Assembly (NCBI RefSeq): GCF_020687245.1
Contig: NZ_JAJEQG010000003.1
Span: forward strand, 62,001-126,000
DNA from: Faecalibacterium longum CLA-AA-H243
GTDB lineage: Bacteria > Bacillota > Clostridia > Oscillospirales > Ruminococcaceae
Length of the DNA stretch: 64,000 nt
Direction of reading: 5' to 3'
A program made the translations under genes and the position numbers. This document shows positions 34,271 to 44,121 of the stretch, piece after piece (positions within the stretch are counted from its first letter, which is position 1; the number at the start of each line of letters is the position of its first letter). The notes under the pieces are model-generated. The model saw nothing but the letters and a program-made list of their open reading frames with translations, was not told the DNA's origin and did no database searches.

Positions 34271-36190
34271 TCAGACCCAGTTTGCACTCTTGGACTTGGT
34301 CTTGACCAGCTTGTAGCTGGGATTCGGGGTGTCCACATGACGGAAGGAAGCGGTGTCGGTGCAGTCACCGGCCACAGCCTTGACTTCGATCTCGCCGGTC
34401 AGCGGCACACGGAAGCTGAAGACGTGCTCGCCGGTCTGCTCGCCGACCTTCTCGCCGTTGACGTAGAGGGCGACGGACTTCTGGTTGGAGTAGACCTTCA
34501 CTTCCATCTCGCTCTCCGTGCGGTCGGTGAACCGCTTGGAGCAGATGTGGACAAAGTTCTCGTCGCTCCACCATGCCTTGTAGAGGTAGAAGCTGTCCTT
34601 CCGGGTCTTCCGGTCGAAGGTGACGAGGCCCTTATGGTTCATGCCCGGCTCGCCGCCCTGGTCGCGGGCGTCGGCTGCAAAGTCGAACATATTCCAGACG
34701 TGGGTCGCCCACATCCACTTATGCCGGTCGAAGCAGCGGAGCATATACTCGTGATACTTTGCCTGATACTCTTCGGTGTGGTCGCCGCGGCGGGGCTTCG
34801 AGCTGTGGAGGTTCGGCATACCCTCGGCACCGTACTCGGAGAAGCCCAGAGGACGGCCCGGGTAGACCAGATGGAAGAAGTCCATCCACAGGTCGTTCAG
34901 GAACAGACCCGGCACATACCAGCCGAGGTAGAGGTTCCAGCTGACGAGGTCGGTGATGTGGGCCACCGGGTTGAAGGGGCCGCACATGGCGTAGCAGGCC
35001 AGCGTGGTCAGGCGGGTGGAATCCATCTTGTGGCACAGGTCGTTCAGCTCGCGGTGATTGTCGAGCATGTCGGCCTTGTCCTTGGTGGAGATGGTGATCT
35101 CATTGGAGACGCCCCAGCAGACGATGCAGGGGTGGTTGTAGTTCTGGTAGATGAGCTCCTTCATCTGGCTGATGGTATTGGCGCGGCCATTGGGCAGGTG
35201 CTCGGAGATGTAGGGGATCTCAGCCCAGACCACCATGCCGTACTGGTCACAGAGGTCGTAGAAGTACTGGTCGTGCTGGTAGTGGGCCAGCCGGATGGTG
35301 TTGGCACCCAGCTCCCGGATGAGGGCCATATCCTCATCGTGCATCTCGCGGGTGATGGCGTTGCCCACACCCTTGCGGTCCTGATGGCGGGAGACGCCGT
35401 GGAGCGGATAGGGACGGCCATTGAGGAAGAAGCCGTTCCTGGAGTCCACCGAGAAGGTGCGCAGACCCACGCGGGTGGAAACTTCGTCCACCACGGTGCC
35501 GTCGCTGCTCAGGCGGACGACACAGGTGTAGAGGTAGGGGTCCTTCACGCCGTCCCAGAGGTGGGGAGCGTCGAGGTGGAGCTGAGCGTCTGCGCCCTCA
35601 GCCCTGGCCACGATGCTTCCGGCTGCGTCCTGCAGCTCGACGGAGACAGCGCCCTCGCCTTCCACGATGGTCTCGACCCGGATGTCAGCCTTGCCGTCCT
35701 TGAGGGCGGGGGTGATCTTGACGCCGGTGTCGCCGAAGTGGCCCAGCGCGATGTGGTTCTTGCTGACCACCATCAGGCTGATGTCGCGGTAGATGCCGCC
35801 GTAGAATGTAAAGTCGGCCTTCTGGGGGTAGATGCGGTCGTTGATGCTGTTGTCCACCTCGACGGTGAGCTGGTTGTCTTTTGCCAGCAGGTCGGAGACA
35901 TGGACACGGAAGGTGGAGTAGCCGCCGTCGTGGGTGCAGATGTTCCTGCCGTTCAGCAGAACTTTGGCGCTGGAATTGACGCCCTCGAACTGCAGCCAGA
36001 CTTCCTGCGAAGCTGCGTCGAACGCCGGAGCGGCAAAGGTGGTGCTGTAGGTGCAGGTGCCGCGCCAGTAATCGTTGCCGCCGTCCTGGCCGTCTTTTGC
36101 GTTCCAAGTGTGGGGCAGCTCCACCAGAGTGGTCTTGCCGTCCGGCCCGGTGAACTGCCAGTCCTGCATGAGCTTGGCGATGCTTCGCAT
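34271..36190 (-). CDS. GH2 beta-galactosidase/beta-glucuronidase family enzyme
   Basis: 639 residues. Jelly-roll sugar-binding domain (about 10-170, LVELPHTWNAKDGQDGGNDY), Ig-like domain, then the TIM barrel with acid/base Glu in CWGVSNEITIS and nucleophile Glu in LGFSEYGAEG. The sequence MNHKGLVTFDRK contains NxKG, a motif of beta-glucuronidases, but the GLVTFDRKTRKDSFYLYKA context is also common in GH2 beta-galactosidases, so substrate stays open. No signal peptide is seen, so it is cytoplasmic. ATG at 36190 follows GGGAGGAAAACGA; a longer frame to 36388 runs through the promoter. First gene of the operon. Confidence 0.9.
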   Translation of the reverse strand: MRSIAKLMQDWQFTGPDGKTTLVELPHTWNAKDGQDGGNDYWRGTCTYSTTFAAPAFDAASQEVWLQFEGVNSSAKVLLNGRNICTHDGGYSTFRVHVSDLLAKDNQLTVEVDNSINDRIYPQKADFTFYGGIYRDISLMVVSKNHIALGHFGDTGVKITPALKDGKADIRVETIVEGEGAVSVELQDAAGSIVARAEGADAQLHLDAPHLWDGVKDPYLYTCVVRLSSDGTVVDEVSTRVGLRTFSVDSRNGFFLNGRPYPLHGVSRHQDRKGVGNAITREMHDEDMALIRELGANTIRLAHYQHDQYFYDLCDQYGMVVWAEIPYISEHLPNGRANTISQMKELIYQNYNHPCIVCWGVSNEITISTKDKADMLDNHRELNDLCHKMDSTRLTTLACYAMCGPFNPVAHITDLVSWNLYLGWYVPGLFLNDLWMDFFHLVYPGRPLGFSEYGAEGMPNLHSSKPRRGDHTEEYQAKYHEYMLRCFDRHKWMWATHVWNMFDFAADARDQGGEPGMNHKGLVTFDRKTRKDSFYLYKAWWSDENFVHICSKRFTDRTESEMEVKVYSNQKSVALYVNGEKVGEQTGEHVFSFRVPLTGEIEVKAVAGDCTDTASFRHVDTPNPSYKLVKTKSKSANWV

Positions 36191-36257
36191 TCGTTTTCCT
36201 CCCGTGTATCTGTAGCGTTTTCTCTGTTGTGCGGTCGTTTTTCTGTCTTTCGCTATT

Positions 36258-36296
36258 ATTTTATCAAAGACTTTTTCTTTCGCAAGACCGTTGCGA
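36258..36296 (-). promoter_or_regulatory. Promoter and operator of the GH2 operon
   Basis: TTGCGA (36280-36285, minus strand), 16-base spacer, TAAAAT (36258-36263). The -35 box is one arm of the perfect inverted repeat TCGCAA-GACCG-TTGCGA (36280-36296), a probable repressor site. Confidence 0.65.
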
Positions 36297-36397
36297 TAAT
36301 CGGTCGAATGGTGTGGATATTCGGTTTTGCTCTCACAAATCCAAGCTGATATATTTGTGCATCTCTTACAAATAGATGGATACAACAAGAAAAATGC

Positions 36398-36440
36398 AAA
36401 AAGAAAAGAGACCGTCCCACATTGATTTTGTGAGACGGTC
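36398..36440 (-). terminator. Terminator of the histidine-kinase gene
   Basis: GAGACCGTC pairs with GACGGTCTC around CCACATTGATTTTGTGA; on the minus strand TTTTCTTTTT follows. Confidence 0.85.
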
Positions 36441-36506
36441 TCAACCTCTCAGTCTGCTTCGCAGACAAGGCCGGGTTGCGGCAGCGCGTCAGCGCTGACG
36501 GAGAGG

Positions 36507-37799
36507 TTACTTCCCCTGCGGGAAAATAATTTTCACCGCAAAGAACCCGTTCTGGCTCTCTGTGGTCAGGGTACCTTTATACTTCTGAACGATGCGGTTG
36601 GTCACTTTGACGGCGTAATGGGCGGCACGGGTGTCGGCAGACTCCGCCGGGCGGTCGGGGCTGATGACGTTCACCACCACGAAGCTCTGCCGGGTACAGA
36701 CCAGCAGGTCGATGCAGCGGCGCTCCGGTTCCGGCACCTTCACTGCACTTTCAATGGCGTGGTCCAGCATATTGGCAAAAAGGGCGTAGAGGTCGCTGGC
36801 CTCAAAAAAGTTCAGACAGCTACCGTCCGTCACCGCGTTGAGCTGGATGCGGCGGGACTCGCAGAGCAGGCTCTTTTCCGTGAGCACCACGTCCAGCACC
36901 TCATTGCCGGTGTTTCGGCTGGCGTCGTAGAGCTGAGCGGCCTTTTCGGCCTCGTCGATGTGGGCTTTCAGCTCCGGGTCTGCCGGGGCGCTCGACATCT
37001 GGCGAAGCGCGGCGATTTGAAGCTTCAGCTCGTGGCAGCGCTTGTTGATGATCTGGACGTTCTGCCGCGCCACCTGGTACTGCTCCCGCTGGCGCTCATA
37101 TAAAAGGTTGAGGGTGTCCATCTCCTTCTGCATGGCCGAGAGCTTGAACACCTCGGTCTGGAAGTAGAGCAGGGTCAGGAAGTAAAACTGCCCGACAAAC
37201 ATCGTCATGACGAGACTGCGATCCAGCACCACCACCTGCCCGCCGCTCAGCAGCGCAGCCTGGAACATGAAGAGGATCCCGATGAAAAAGGCGCTGGCCA
37301 GCTGGCGCGGGCCGATGTTATACGCTCCTTTATAAGACATCTTCCGGGAGAGGGTGGTGCAGATAACAAAATAAAAGAATGCACCAGCGGCCAGTTGTAC
37401 CAGCATGACCGGCAGGCTTCTGAGGTCAAGGGGCGTTCCCCGCCATTCGAAGAATACTTCCACCAGATGCCAGCACTCGTAAGCGGTCTGGGAGGCAAGC
37501 AGGCTCCATACGGCACAGTAGAGCGCACTCTTTTTGTCTATCTCAACGCAGGCGTATATCATCATGCCCAGCAGAACGAAAAACGCGACATAGAGTGTCA
37601 GCAGAGATAATTGAAGTTCGTGGAGGCTGGTGCTCTGGGCCGAGGGGTCGAGCATATAGGTCAGCCCCAGCAGCGGCAGCAGCATCCCCAGCGCCCGTAG
37701 GCGGGCGTGAGGCCGGTGCTTGAGCGGGATGCAGAACGCCACCGCAGCAGTCCACCGCAGCAATGCCCGGAGGATGACATGGCGTGCAAGAAGATTCAC
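36507..37799 (-). CDS. GHKL-domain sensor histidine kinase (AgrC-like)
   Basis: 430 residues. About six or seven N-terminal helices (1-225) form the sensor. A coiled linker leads to a dimerisation helix with CHELKLQIAALR (His about 254). The GHKL ATPase domain has NMLDHAIESA as N box and ends KVTNRIVQKYKGTLTTESQNGFFAV. This architecture belongs to the AgrC/ComD-like kinases paired with LytTR regulators. It overlaps the regulator gene upstream by 4 bases. The signal is unknown; no peptide gene is visible beside it. Confidence 0.88.
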   Translation of the reverse strand: MNLLARHVILRALLRWTAAVAFCIPLKHRPHARLRALGMLLPLLGLTYMLDPSAQSTSLHELQLSLLTLYVAFFVLLGMMIYACVEIDKKSALYCAVWSLLASQTAYECWHLVEVFFEWRGTPLDLRSLPVMLVQLAAGAFFYFVICTTLSRKMSYKGAYNIGPRQLASAFFIGILFMFQAALLSGGQVVVLDRSLVMTMFVGQFYFLTLLYFQTEVFKLSAMQKEMDTLNLLYERQREQYQVARQNVQIINKRCHELKLQIAALRQMSSAPADPELKAHIDEAEKAAQLYDASRNTGNEVLDVVLTEKSLLCESRRIQLNAVTDGSCLNFFEASDLYALFANMLDHAIESAVKVPEPERRCIDLLVCTRQSFVVVNVISPDRPAESADTRAAHYAVKVTNRIVQKYKGTLTTESQNGFFAVKIIFPQGK

Positions 37800-38506
37800 A
37801 GCACACCTCCGATGTAGGACGCCACCGCCGTCAGGAAAGCCGCACGCTGGCGGCGGCTGATCTCCAGGTGGTCGGTGTTAACGTGGACAAAGTCGTTCTC
37901 CACAGCCTTTACATATTTCAGGTTGACCAGATAACACTGGTTACAGCGGGAGAAATGGTACTGCGCCAGCTGCTTTTCGGCGCTGGCAAGGCTGGCACGG
38001 ACGGAAAACTCACCCTTGGTGGTGTGATACCAGAGCAGCCGGTCATGGGTCTCGAGATAGTAGATGTCGCCGGTGGAGAGCACCTGCATCCCGCCTCCGG
38101 CCAGCTGTAAAACGACCTGCCCGCCCCGGCGGCGCTGCACCCGCTGAACAGCCCGTGAGAGCTTGGTGCAGAACTGGTAGTAGTTCACCGGCTTGAGGAC
38201 ATAGTCCAGTGCGTCCACCTCGTAGCCCTTGATAGCGTACTGCGCCATGTTGGTCACGAACACCAGCACGGCGTCTGCGTCCACGGCCCGTATCTTCTCC
38301 GCCGCGCCGAAGCCGTCCAGTCCCGGCATCTCCACATCCATAAAGATGATGTCATACCCCGGCTCGTAGTGCTCCGCGATGACAGCTCCATCCTCGATGG
38401 GCAGCACCTCGACCTGCAGGCTGTTCTCGGCGGCGTACTGCCGGATGAACCGGCACAGCTCGTCCCGCACTTCCTGCTGGTCTTCGACGACAGCAATTTT
38501 CAGCAT
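37796..38506 (-). CDS. LytTR-family response regulator
   Basis: 236 residues. The receiver domain has acidic VVEDQQ, phospho-acceptor Asp57 in IIFMDVEMPG and Lys in DYVLKPVNY. The LytTR DNA-binding domain follows (about 135-236, IYYLETHDRLLWYHTTKG, FSRCNQCYLVNLKYV). Translation is coupled to the kinase (ATGA overlap). I chose the ATG at 38506 with GGGAGAG upstream; a longer frame up to 38872 runs into the next gene. It lies 95 bases downstream of the cellobiose phosphorylase gene in the same direction, so read-through is possible. Confidence 0.92.
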   Translation of the reverse strand: MLKIAVVEDQQEVRDELCRFIRQYAAENSLQVEVLPIEDGAVIAEHYEPGYDIIFMDVEMPGLDGFGAAEKIRAVDADAVLVFVTNMAQYAIKGYEVDALDYVLKPVNYYQFCTKLSRAVQRVQRRRGGQVVLQLAGGGMQVLSTGDIYYLETHDRLLWYHTTKGEFSVRASLASAEKQLAQYHFSRCNQCYLVNLKYVKAVENDFVHVNTDHLEISRRQRAAFLTAVASYIGGVL

Positions 38507-38601
38507 CCCGCAGTCTCTCCCTTCTCCGTTCCATTCCATTTGCTGCTTTTTATTGAAACATACTTTGGTGCGAAATGCAACGGAGAAGTTCGAAATCGCT
38601 T

Positions 38602-41037
38602 TCAGCCCATGACGACCTGCACGTTCACCTCGGCACCCTCCGCTGCCAGCGGCAGAACGCTGCCTTGCAGAGGCTTGCCGTCCACGGTCACGCTCTTGAC
38701 GCCATGCTGCACTCCGGCGGTATTGTCCACCGTGATGTGATAGGTCGCCCCACGGAAGCGGCGGGTCACAGTGAAGCCGGACAGGGTGTGCGGGATGCAG
38801 GGGTCCACCTTCAGTCCGTCCAGCGTGGGCTGGATGCCCAGAATATACTGGCTCACATTGAAGAACGTCCACGCCGCCGTGCCGGTCAGCCAGCTGTTCT
38901 TGGCCTCGCCAAAGGTGGGCGCATCTCTGCCGGCTACCATCTGGCTGTAGACATAGGGCTCTGTGCGGTGTATCTCCGAAATATCCTCAATGTAGGCCGG
39001 GCAGGTCTTGCGGTAGACCTCAAAGGCACGGTCGCCGTGGCCCAAAACGGCCTCAGCGCAGCTGATCCACGGGTTATTGTGGCAGAAAATGCCGGCGTTC
39101 TCTTTGTATCCCGGAGGATAGCTGGAGATCTCGCCCAGATTGAGCTGATAGCTGGTGTAGGCCGGCTGATGCAGCACCACGCCATATTTCGTATCCAGCC
39201 GCTCTTCCACGCTCTTCAACGCCTGCGCAGCCTGACCGCTCTCCCGGCCAATGCCGGCCATAACACACATACCCTGCGGTTCGATAAAGATTTGGCCCTC
39301 CGTACACTCTTTGCTGCCCACCGGCTTGCCAAAGGCATCGTAGGCGCGGCGGAACCATGCTCCGTCCCAGCCAGCCGTCAGCGCGGCCTGCTCCACGGCC
39401 TCAATGCTCTTGCGGGCAGCGGCCGCTTCCTCATCCAGATGCAGATGGTCGCACAGTTCGGCGTACTCCCGGCCATACTTGACGAACATACCGGCGATGA
39501 ACACGCTCTCGGCTACCGGACCCTCGCTGGGGCCGGTGATCTGAAAGCTCTCACCCGGGTGCTCGGAGAAGCAGTTCAGGTTCAGGCAGTCGTTCCAGTC
39601 GGCGCGGCCGATGAGCGGCAGGCCGTGGGGGCCAAGGTGCGTAACGGTGAAGTTGAAGCTGCGGCGCAGATGTTCCAGCAGCGGCTGGGCCTTGGACTCG
39701 TCATTATCGAACGGCACCTGCTCATCCAGGATGCTCCAGTCTCCGGTCTCCCGCAGGTAGGCGGCAGCGCCGGCGATGAGCCACAGCGGGTCGTCGTTGA
39801 AGCCAGTGCCGATGTCGCGGTTTCCCTTTTTGGTCAGCGGCTGATACTGATGGTAAGCACTGCCATCCTCAAACTGGGTGGCCGCAATGTCCAGAATGCG
39901 CTCCCTTGCACGGGAGGGGATGATATGCACAAAGCCCAGCAGATCCTGGCAGCTGTCGCGGAAGCCCATGCCACGGCCCATGCCGCTCTCGTAATAGCTG
40001 GCGCTCCGGCTCATATTGAAGGTGACCATGCACTGGTACTGGTGCCAGATGTTCACCATGCGGTCCAGCTTTTCCTCTCCGGAGTGCAGCTGATAGGTAG
40101 AGAGCAGGTCTTTCCAGTGGGCGGCCAGCGCAGCGCGGGCCGCATCGACCTGCGCGTCGGTGGCATAGCGCTCCATCATGGCGTGGGCGCGGGCTTTGTT
40201 GATGACGCCCGGCGCGACGAATTTTTCCTCCTGCGGGTTCTCGATGTAACCCAGACCGAACAGGATGCTGCGGCACTCTCCCTGGGCCAGCTTTACATGG
40301 ATGTGCAGCGCACCAACAGGAGCCCAGCCATGGGCGATGCTGCCGGAGCAATGGCCTGCCCGAACGGCCTGCGGGTCTGCCGGGCCGCCATATACGCCGC
40401 AGAATGCATCACGGGAGGTATCAAAGCTGCTGATGGGGCAGTTGGCCCAGAAAACAGCGTAATGGTCACGGCGCTCACGGTATTCGGTCTTATGATAGAC
40501 AGCGCTGCCCTCCACCTCGACTTCACCGGTGGAAAAATTGCGCTGGAAGTTGGAGCTGTCGTCCACAGCGTCCCACAGGCAGAACTCCACATAGCTGAAC
40601 ACATCCAGCTCTTTTTCCGTGCCGCTGTCGTTGCGCAGGGTCAGGCGGTCCAGCTCACAGGCATCGCCTTTGGGCACAAACAGCTCCTGCTGTGCCGTCA
40701 CGCCGTTCTTTCTGCCCTCCAGTATCGTGTAACCCAGACCATGGCGGCAGGTGTAACTGTCCAGTTCGGTCTTTGTTGGCTGCCAGCCGGGGTTCCACAC
40801 CGTATCGCCATCCTTGATATAGATATGGTGGCCGTCCATATCAAGCGGGGAGCTGTTGTAGCGGTAACGGGTCAGCCGGCGCAGCCGCGCATCGCGGTAA
40901 AAGCTGTAGCCGCCGGCTGTGTTGGAAACCAGACTGAAAAAATCCTCACTGCCAAGATAGTTGATCCAGGGCAGCGGGGTCTGCGGGGTGGTGATGACGT
41001 ACTCTTTGTTCTGGTCGTCAAAATGTCCGAATCTCAT
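38602..41037 (-). CDS. GH94 cellobiose phosphorylase
   Basis: 811 residues, typical of GH94 cellobiose phosphorylases. N-terminal [15 protein letters not shown] and [14 protein letters not shown], then [20 protein letters not shown], the catalytic Asp in [12 protein letters not shown] (about residue 482) and the IFCHNNPWI block. It cleaves cellobiose with phosphate to glucose and glucose-1-phosphate in the cytoplasm; glucose-1-phosphate can feed directly to the GlgC reaction encoded at 3274-4467. AAGGAGGAAGCGTT precedes ATG. The promoter has a box at 41063-41077 shared with the divergent LacI gene. Confidence 0.93.
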   Translation of the reverse strand: MRFGHFDDQNKEYVITTPQTPLPWINYLGSEDFFSLVSNTAGGYSFYRDARLRRLTRYRYNSSPLDMDGHHIYIKDGDTVWNPGWQPTKTELDSYTCRHGLGYTILEGRKNGVTAQQELFVPKGDACELDRLTLRNDSGTEKELDVFSYVEFCLWDAVDDSSNFQRNFSTGEVEVEGSAVYHKTEYRERRDHYAVFWANCPISSFDTSRDAFCGVYGGPADPQAVRAGHCSGSIAHGWAPVGALHIHVKLAQGECRSILFGLGYIENPQEEKFVAPGVINKARAHAMMERYATDAQVDAARAALAAHWKDLLSTYQLHSGEEKLDRMVNIWHQYQCMVTFNMSRSASYYESGMGRGMGFRDSCQDLLGFVHIIPSRARERILDIAATQFEDGSAYHQYQPLTKKGNRDIGTGFNDDPLWLIAGAAAYLRETGDWSILDEQVPFDNDESKAQPLLEHLRRSFNFTVTHLGPHGLPLIGRADWNDCLNLNCFSEHPGESFQITGPSEGPVAESVFIAGMFVKYGREYAELCDHLHLDEEAAAARKSIEAVEQAALTAGWDGAWFRRAYDAFGKPVGSKECTEGQIFIEPQGMCVMAGIGRESGQAAQALKSVEERLDTKYGVVLHQPAYTSYQLNLGEISSYPPGYKENAGIFCHNNPWISCAEAVLGHGDRAFEVYRKTCPAYIEDISEIHRTEPYVYSQMVAGRDAPTFGEAKNSWLTGTAAWTFFNVSQYILGIQPTLDGLKVDPCIPHTLSGFTVTRRFRGATYHITVDNTAGVQHGVKSVTVDGKPLQGSVLPLAAEGAEVNVQVVMG

Positions 41038-41062
41038 AACGCTTCCTCCTTAAAACCTGCTC

Positions 41063-41077
41063 ACGAAAACGATTGAG
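41063..41077. promoter_or_regulatory. LacI-type box, GH94 side
   Basis: ACGAAAACGATTGAG lies between the predicted transcription start and the ribosome site of the GH94 gene, where a bound repressor would block elongation. It matches 41438-41452 at 13 of 15 bases. Confidence 0.6.
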
Positions 41078-41108
41078 AGCTTTTGAAAGAAGCGGTCTCT
41101 TTGTTTTT

Positions 41109-41137
41109 AGCATAGCCTATCCGTGTAAAAATTGCAA
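41109..41137 (-). promoter_or_regulatory. GH94 promoter
   Basis: TTGCAA (41132-41137), 17-base spacer, TATGCT (41109-41114) on the minus strand. The region 41138-41402 shows no gene. Confidence 0.7.
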
Positions 41138-41402
41138 GTACTTTTTCAAGATTCCGCCCAAAGTTCTCCAAAAAATATGCATCGTTTCATCACAAACATC
41201 CGCAGTGCCGCACACCTTTCCGATCCGCATCCTCTCCCTCTCCCGCCTGTCCTGTTCCTTCCGGCTCCGAAAAAAGCAGCGAAACTTTTTCGATTTTAAC
41301 CGAAATGTAACGAAATCCAATCGAGATGCACAATTTTGGTCTTCAAAAAGCAAGCAAGCTGCCGAAATCAATGCGTTATAGTTAAAACTTTTTCTTTTTC
41401 GC

Positions 41403-41452
41403 TTGATTTTTGGTACAGAATGCGCTATATTGAATTTGCGAAAACGATTAAG
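41403..41452 (+). promoter_or_regulatory. Promoter and box of the LacI-family gene
   Basis: TTGATT (41403-41408), 17-base spacer, TATATT (41426-41431), then GCGAAAACGATTAAG (41438-41452) at the transcription start. This suggests autorepression. Confidence 0.65.
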
Positions 41453-41504
41453 GACTTTGCAGGAAGCGATTCCAAGAATCCTTTCCCGGAAAGGAGGCCA
41501 GCCG

Positions 41505-42512
41505 ATGCCATCTCTGAAAGATTTGGCAAAAGAATGCGGCGTATCCGTCGCAACCGTCAGCAAGGCTCTGAACGATCAGCCTGACATTGCCGCCGCAACA
41601 AGAGAGCGCATCCGCGCAGCGGCTCGCCGCATGGGGTATCTGCCCAACGCAGCGGCCCGGGCCCTCAAAACCAACCGTACTTATAATTTGGGGGTCCTGT
41701 TCGTTGACGAGCGGCAAAGCGGCCTGACTCACGAATACTTCTCCGCCGTGCTGGACAGCTTCAAGGTAGAAGCAGAAAAGCGCGGCTACGACATCACCTT
41801 TATCAACCATAACATCAGCGGCAGGAGCATGACCTACCTGGAGCACTGCCATTACCGCAGTGTGGACGGTGTGGTGATCGCCTGCGTGAACTTCTACGAC
41901 CCACAGGTAGTGGAGCTGGTCAACAGTGATGTTCCGGTGGTGACCATCGACCATGTGTTCAACAACCGCATGGCAGTCCTGTCGGACAACGTGGCGGGTC
42001 TCAAAGCTCTGGTCAAGCAGGCATGGGCCTGCGGACACCGGCGCATCGCTTTTATCCACGGCGAAAAGACCTCGGTCACTGAAAACCGCATCGCCGGCTT
42101 TTATCAGGCCTGTGAAGAACTGGGGCTGGAGATACCGGAAGAGTACGTCCGCGACGGCGTGTATCACGATGTCGAGCGCTGTGCAGAAGAGACCCGGGCG
42201 CTGCTGGTACTGCCGCAGCGGCCCACCTGCATCATCTTCCCGGATGATTTCTCCGCACTGGGCGGCTATAACGCTCTGGCAGAAGCGGGGCTGAGCATCC
42301 CGGATGACATCTCAGTGATGGGATACGACGGCATCTACCTTTCCCGGGTGGTCAACCCCTCGCTGGTGACCTACCAGCAGAACACAGCCGCTCTCGGCCA
42401 GACCGCAGCGGACAAGCTCATCGAACTCATCGAGCACCCGCGGGTCACACTGCCGGAGCAGATCCGAGTCTCCGGCAGGCTGCTGTCAGGCGGGTCAGTC
42501 CGCAGCCTTTGA
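41505..42512 (+). CDS. LacI-family transcriptional regulator
   Basis: 335 residues. The helix-turn-helix MPSLKDLAKECGVSVATVSKALN and hinge helix (YLPNAAARALKTNRT) open the protein; a periplasmic-binding-like sugar domain follows (about 60-330, IAFIHGEKTSVTENRIAGF, MGYDGIYLSRVVNPSLVTYQ). The ATG at 41505 follows AAAGGAGG. It is divergent from GH94 and upstream of an ABC sugar transporter, which it probably controls together with itself through the CGAAAACGATT boxes. Confidence 0.92.
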   Translation: MPSLKDLAKECGVSVATVSKALNDQPDIAAATRERIRAAARRMGYLPNAAARALKTNRTYNLGVLFVDERQSGLTHEYFSAVLDSFKVEAEKRGYDITFINHNISGRSMTYLEHCHYRSVDGVVIACVNFYDPQVVELVNSDVPVVTIDHVFNNRMAVLSDNVAGLKALVKQAWACGHRRIAFIHGEKTSVTENRIAGFYQACEELGLEIPEEYVRDGVYHDVERCAEETRALLVLPQRPTCIIFPDDFSALGGYNALAEAGLSIPDDISVMGYDGIYLSRVVNPSLVTYQQNTAALGQTAADKLIELIEHPRVTLPEQIRVSGRLLSGGSVRSL

Positions 42513-42524
42513 TTTTGGACCAGA

Positions 42525-42546
42525 ACTCCTATGGCGGAGTTTTTTG
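42525..42546 (+). terminator. Weak terminator between lacI-type gene and transporter
   Basis: AACTCC pairs with GGAGTT around TATGGC and is followed by TTTT. The stem is short, so read-through into the transporter genes is expected. Confidence 0.5.
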
Positions 42547-42581
42547 AAGAAAATGGAAAACCATGAAGGAGGTTTACCCTT

Positions 42582-44021
42582 ATGAAAAAGATCTCTCGTC
42601 GTAATTTTCTGCTCGCTTCCGGTGTCGTGACTATTGGCGCAGCCCTCACAGCATGCGGCGGCTCTTCTTCCACCAGCACAGCAGCATCCTCCACCGCTTC
42701 TTCCGCAGCCGCATCCGAGGCTCCCGCAGCAGGCGGCAAGACCCTGAACATCTGGTGCTGGAACGATGAGTTCCAGAGCCGCTTCAACGATTACTATCCT
42801 GAAGTTGCTGAAATCGCAGCCGATAAGTCCACCACCACTCTGAAGGACGGCACCATCGTCAAGTGGACCATCAACCCCAACGATAACAACAACTATCAGA
42901 ACAAGCTGGACGAAGGTCTGCTGAATCAGGAATCTGCTGCCGATGACGACAAGATCGACATCTTCTTGGTAGAAGCGGATTACGCCCTGAAGTATGTGGA
43001 TTCCGATTATACACTGGATGTCAAGGCGGACATCGGCCTGACCGATGCCGATCTGGCACAGCAGTATCAGTACACCAAGGACATCGTCAGTGTGGATGGC
43101 AGCCAGCGCGGCACCACCTGGCAGGCAACTCCCGGCCTGTTCGCTTACCGCCGCAGCATCGCCAAGGACGTGCTGGGTACCGATGACCCCACCGAGGTAC
43201 AGAGCTATCTGTCCGACTGGGATAAGTTCAACGATGTGGCCGCTCAGGCTTATGCCAAGGGCTACAAGATGCTGTCCGGCTTCGACGATTCCTTCCGCAC
43301 CTTCTCCAACAACATTGCAGCTCCCTGGGTGGACGGCACCACGATCAATGTGGACGAGAACATGATGAAGTGGGTCGACCAGACCAAGGAATACACCGAT
43401 AAGGGCTACAACAACAAGTCCAGCCTGTGGGACAGCCAGTGGGCAGCAGATCAGGGTCCCACCGGCAAGGTATTCGGCTTCTTCTACTCCACCTGGGGCA
43501 TCAACTTCACCCTGCTGGGCAACTCGCTGGCAACGCCCGTGGCTGACGGCGAAAAGCCGCAGGTGGGCAACGGCATCTACGGCGACTACGCCGTGTGCGA
43601 AGGCCCTCAGCCCTACTACTGGGGCGGCACCTGGATCTGCGGCGCGGCCGGCAGCGACAACATTGATCTGATCCGCGATGTCATGCAGAAGCTGACTTGC
43701 GACGAAGCTATCATGAAGCAGATCACTCTGGATACCGAGGATTACACCAACAACGAGAAAGCTATGGAAGAGATCGCCAGCAGCGATTACAAGTCCGACT
43801 TCCTGGGCGGCCAGAACCATATCGCGCTGTTCGCAGAGGCAGCCAAGAAGATCGATATGTCCAACGCAGGTCCTTACGACCAGGGCATCACCGAGAGCTT
43901 CCAGGCCGCGTTCAAGGATTACTTCACCGGCAATGTGGACGAAGACACTGCCAAGGAAAACTTCAAGACCTCTGTTCAGGAAAAGTACCCCGAACTGACC
44001 GATGTGGTATGGCCCGCATAA
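42582..44021 (+). CDS. Carbohydrate ABC transporter substrate-binding lipoprotein
   Basis: 479 residues. Leader MKKISRRNFLLASG with a twin-arginine-like pattern, lipobox LTACGG, and a Ser/Thr/Ala linker. The mature protein is a group of the cluster B sugar-binding family (LNIWCWNDEFQSRFNDYYPE, TWQATPGLFAYRRSIAKDVLG, AGSDNIDLIRDVMQKLT). The neighbourhood (GH94, LacI) points to cellobiose or cello-oligosaccharides. GAAGGAGG precedes ATG. The next gene, a permease, comes after a strong hairpin. Confidence 0.92.
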   Translation: MKKISRRNFLLASGVVTIGAALTACGGSSSTSTAASSTASSAAASEAPAAGGKTLNIWCWNDEFQSRFNDYYPEVAEIAADKSTTTLKDGTIVKWTINPNDNNNYQNKLDEGLLNQESAADDDKIDIFLVEADYALKYVDSDYTLDVKADIGLTDADLAQQYQYTKDIVSVDGSQRGTTWQATPGLFAYRRSIAKDVLGTDDPTEVQSYLSDWDKFNDVAAQAYAKGYKMLSGFDDSFRTFSNNIAAPWVDGTTINVDENMMKWVDQTKEYTDKGYNNKSSLWDSQWAADQGPTGKVFGFFYSTWGINFTLLGNSLATPVADGEKPQVGNGIYGDYAVCEGPQPYYWGGTWICGAAGSDNIDLIRDVMQKLTCDEAIMKQITLDTEDYTNNEKAMEEIASSDYKSDFLGGQNHIALFAEAAKKIDMSNAGPYDQGITESFQAAFKDYFTGNVDEDTAKENFKTSVQEKYPELTDVVWPA

Positions 44022-44059
44022 GCGGCTGACCCACTCGTTCCTATGGAAAAGTGAATACA

Positions 44060-44087
44060 GGGGCGGGCGGCACATCTCGCCCGCCCC
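44060..44087 (+). terminator. Hairpin between binding protein and permeases
   Basis: GGGGCGGGCG (44060-44069) pairs perfectly with CGCCCGCCCC (44078-44087) and is followed by TTTGCTTTT. Likely sets a high binding-protein to permease ratio. Confidence 0.8.
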
Positions 44088-44121
44088 TTTGCTTTTCCAA
44101 TCACGACAGGAGGCGATCCTT

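Noticed and set aside
34271-36190. Naming the GH2 enzyme a beta-glucuronidase because of NxKG
   Set aside because: The surrounding GLVTFDRK context is equally found in GH2 beta-galactosidases, so the motif does not decide the substrate.
36430-36500. Possible further copy of the 100-base dispersed element (GGGTTGCGGCAGCGCGTCAG)
   Set aside because: Only a short stretch around TTGCGGC matches; the CCGCCG...CGGCGG end is missing.
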